From Anderseniella sp963787895 (GTDB lineage Bacteria > Pseudomonadota > Alphaproteobacteria > Rhizobiales > Aestuariivirgaceae): a stretch of DNA of 64,000 nt. The DNA lies in assembly GCA_963787895.1 (NCBI GenBank), contig CAWBEX010000001.1:62001-126000 (forward strand), read 5' to 3'. Shown piece after piece: positions 62,946 through 64,000 of the stretch. Each line of letters begins with the position of its first letter. Position 1 is the first letter of the stretch. A model generated the notes under the pieces. The model searched no databases and was not told the origin of the DNA. It was given only the letters and a program-made list of their open reading frames with translations. Both the position numbers and the translations under genes were made by a program.

Positions 62946-63914
62946 TTACCAACGAGCTAGAACAGCCCCCCAGGTGAAGCCCCCGCCCATGGCTTCCATA
63001 AGCACCATCTTGCCAGACTGCAGACGGCCATCTTCGCGCGCGACGTCAAGGGCAAGCGGTATCGACGCTGCCGAGGTGTTACCGTGATGGCTTACGGTGA
63101 TGACGACCTTCTCGGTGGTCAGCCCAAACCGGCGCGCTGTGCCATCAAGAATGCGCTTGTTGGCCTGATGAGGCACGAAGAGATCAATCTGGGATGGGTC
63201 CACTCCAGCAATGCCCAGCGTCTCGCCCATGACGTCCGATATGTTGGTCACAGCATGCTTGAAGACCTCACGCCCTTCCATGCGCAGATGGCCTACGGTT
63301 TGTGTGCTGGATGGGCCCCCGTCCACGAACAGTTTGTCACGGTAACGCCCGTCAGCGCGAAGTCTTGTCGCCAGAATACCTTTGGAGGGGTCGTCTTCCT
63401 TTTCAGCCGCCGTCACAACTACAGCCCCTGCCCCGTCACCAAACAGGACACAGGTGCCTCGGTCATTCCAGTCGAGAATGCGGGAGAAGGTTTCAGCGCC
63501 AATAACCAGCACATTGCGGGCTGAGCCGGCCTTGATGAAGTTGTCGGCCGTTGTGAGTGCATAAACGAAACCGGAACACACAGCCTGTATGTCAAACGCG
63601 GCTCCGCGGGTTATGCCAAGTTCTGCCTGGACAGTTGTCGCAGTTGCAGGAAATGTCTGATCCGGGGTGGATGTTGCCACAATCACAAGATCAATGTCGG
63701 AGGCTGCCACATCAGTCCGCGACAACGCGGCCTCGGCTGCCTTGATGGCCAAATGTGATGTAAACTCGCCTTCAGCCGCAATATGTCGCTGGCGGATACC
63801 GGTGCGTTCGGTGATCCACTCATCGGACGTATCAACTGATTTGGCAAGCTCGGCGTTAGTCAGCACGCGAGCTGGCAGATAAGAGCCCACGGACCGGATA
63901 ATTGAGCGCGTCAT
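62946..63914 (-). CDS. fabH: 3-oxoacyl-ACP synthase III
   Basis: FabH (322 aa) starts fatty-acid synthesis by condensing acetyl-CoA with malonyl-ACP. The catalytic triad is Cys113 (IQAVCSGF), His249 (FVPHQANKRI) and Asn279 (HHGNTSAASIPL). The protein is full length. It is 17 bp from the stop of the probable plsX gene, the standard alphaproteobacterial pairing. Confidence 0.97.
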   Translation of the reverse strand: MTRSIIRSVGSYLPARVLTNAELAKSVDTSDEWITERTGIRQRHIAAEGEFTSHLAIKAAEAALSRTDVAASDIDLVIVATSTPDQTFPATATTVQAELGITRGAAFDIQAVCSGFVYALTTADNFIKAGSARNVLVIGAETFSRILDWNDRGTCVLFGDGAGAVVVTAAEKEDDPSKGILATRLRADGRYRDKLFVDGGPSSTQTVGHLRMEGREVFKHAVTNISDVMGETLGIAGVDPSQIDLFVPHQANKRILDGTARRFGLTTEKVVITVSHHGNTSAASIPLALDVAREDGRLQSGKMVLMEAMGGGFTWGAVLARW

Positions 63915-63931
63915 ACTGAACTAAACCTTGT

Positions 63932-64000
63932 CTATCTGGCGAGCGCAGCCTGAGCTGCCGATTCACCATCTTCCTGTTCCTCATGGTGCTCGTGCGGTGC
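63932..64000 (-). CDS. plsX: Probable plsX, last 22 codons
   Basis: An open frame entering from the right edge ends APHEHHEEQEDGESAAQAAL followed by AR and a TAG stop at 63932. The His/Glu-rich tail itself is not diagnostic. The call rests on the plsX-fabH-ihfA order common in alphaproteobacteria. PlsX makes acyl-phosphate for phospholipid synthesis. Confidence 0.5.
   Translation of the reverse strand, partial: APHEHHEEQEDGESAAQAALAR

Overview
The window reads as a chromosomal segment of an alphaproteobacterium, most likely of the order Hyphomicrobiales (Rhizobiales). The evidence is a plsX-fabH-ihfA-merR order, a DUF2842 protein, a DUF3772-type mechanosensitive channel, ribosomal protein L3 with a long Ala/Glu-rich tail, two identical tuf genes in the str and tRNA-secE contexts, and TTAA-N7-TTAA sites resembling CtrA boxes. 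No rRNA gene, CRISPR array, prophage, transposase or replication origin is seen. Genus and species cannot be read from the sequence.

Layout. (1) 1-3308: 5' part of a mechanosensitive channel gene and pyrG. (2) 3603-6335: three envelope genes of unknown role: a small secreted protein, a LysM plus solute-binding fusion protein, and a convergent single-pass proline/glutamate-rich membrane protein. The two outer proteins share a short aromatic motif. (3) 6519-11214: rarA, a DegP/DegQ-type protease, then a divergent Lrp regulator / type III amino-acid decarboxylase pair with a palindromic control region. (4) 11253-29999: one continuous minus-strand block of alpha, spc, S10 and str genes (rpsL-rpsG-fusA-tuf-rpsJ ... 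secY-adk-rpsM-rpsK-rpoA-rplQ), closed by a strong terminator. (5) 30478-31315: a VOC-family protein and a small hypothetical gene. (6) 31341-45155, minus strand: tRNA-Tyr, tRNA-Gly, tuf, tRNA-Trp, secE, nusG, rplK, rplA, rplJ, rplL, rpoB, rpoC. (7) 45430-53151: rlmB, a Gly/Met/Arg-rich secreted protein, tRNA-Thr, a small membrane protein, tRNA-Asn, a membrane/2Fe-2S/adenylate cyclase gene broken by a 1-nt frameshift, cysK, sseA, a GNAT acetyltransferase and a DUF2842 protein. (8) 53152-61748: an exopolysaccharide locus with a polysaccharide deacetylase, a chain-length/co-polymerase gene split by a second 1-nt frameshift, a Wza-like export lipoprotein, a GT4 glycosyltransferase, a WbaP/ExoY-like initiating phosphoglycosyltransferase and an O-antigen polymerase/ligase-like protein. 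(9) 61799-64000: tRNA-Pro, a MerR-type regulator, ihfA, fabH and the 3' end of a probable plsX.

Functionally, the central 34 kb encodes translation and transcription machinery (ribosomal proteins, elongation factors, RNA polymerase core, SecY/SecE, NusG). The right third makes and exports a surface polysaccharide by a Wzy/Wza-type route. The least explained parts are the 3603-6335 envelope trio, the redox-domain adenylate cyclase and the Gly/Met/Arg-rich secreted protein. Both frameshifts have an obvious one-base repair that restores a full family-length protein, so assembly error must be excluded before either gene is called a pseudogene.
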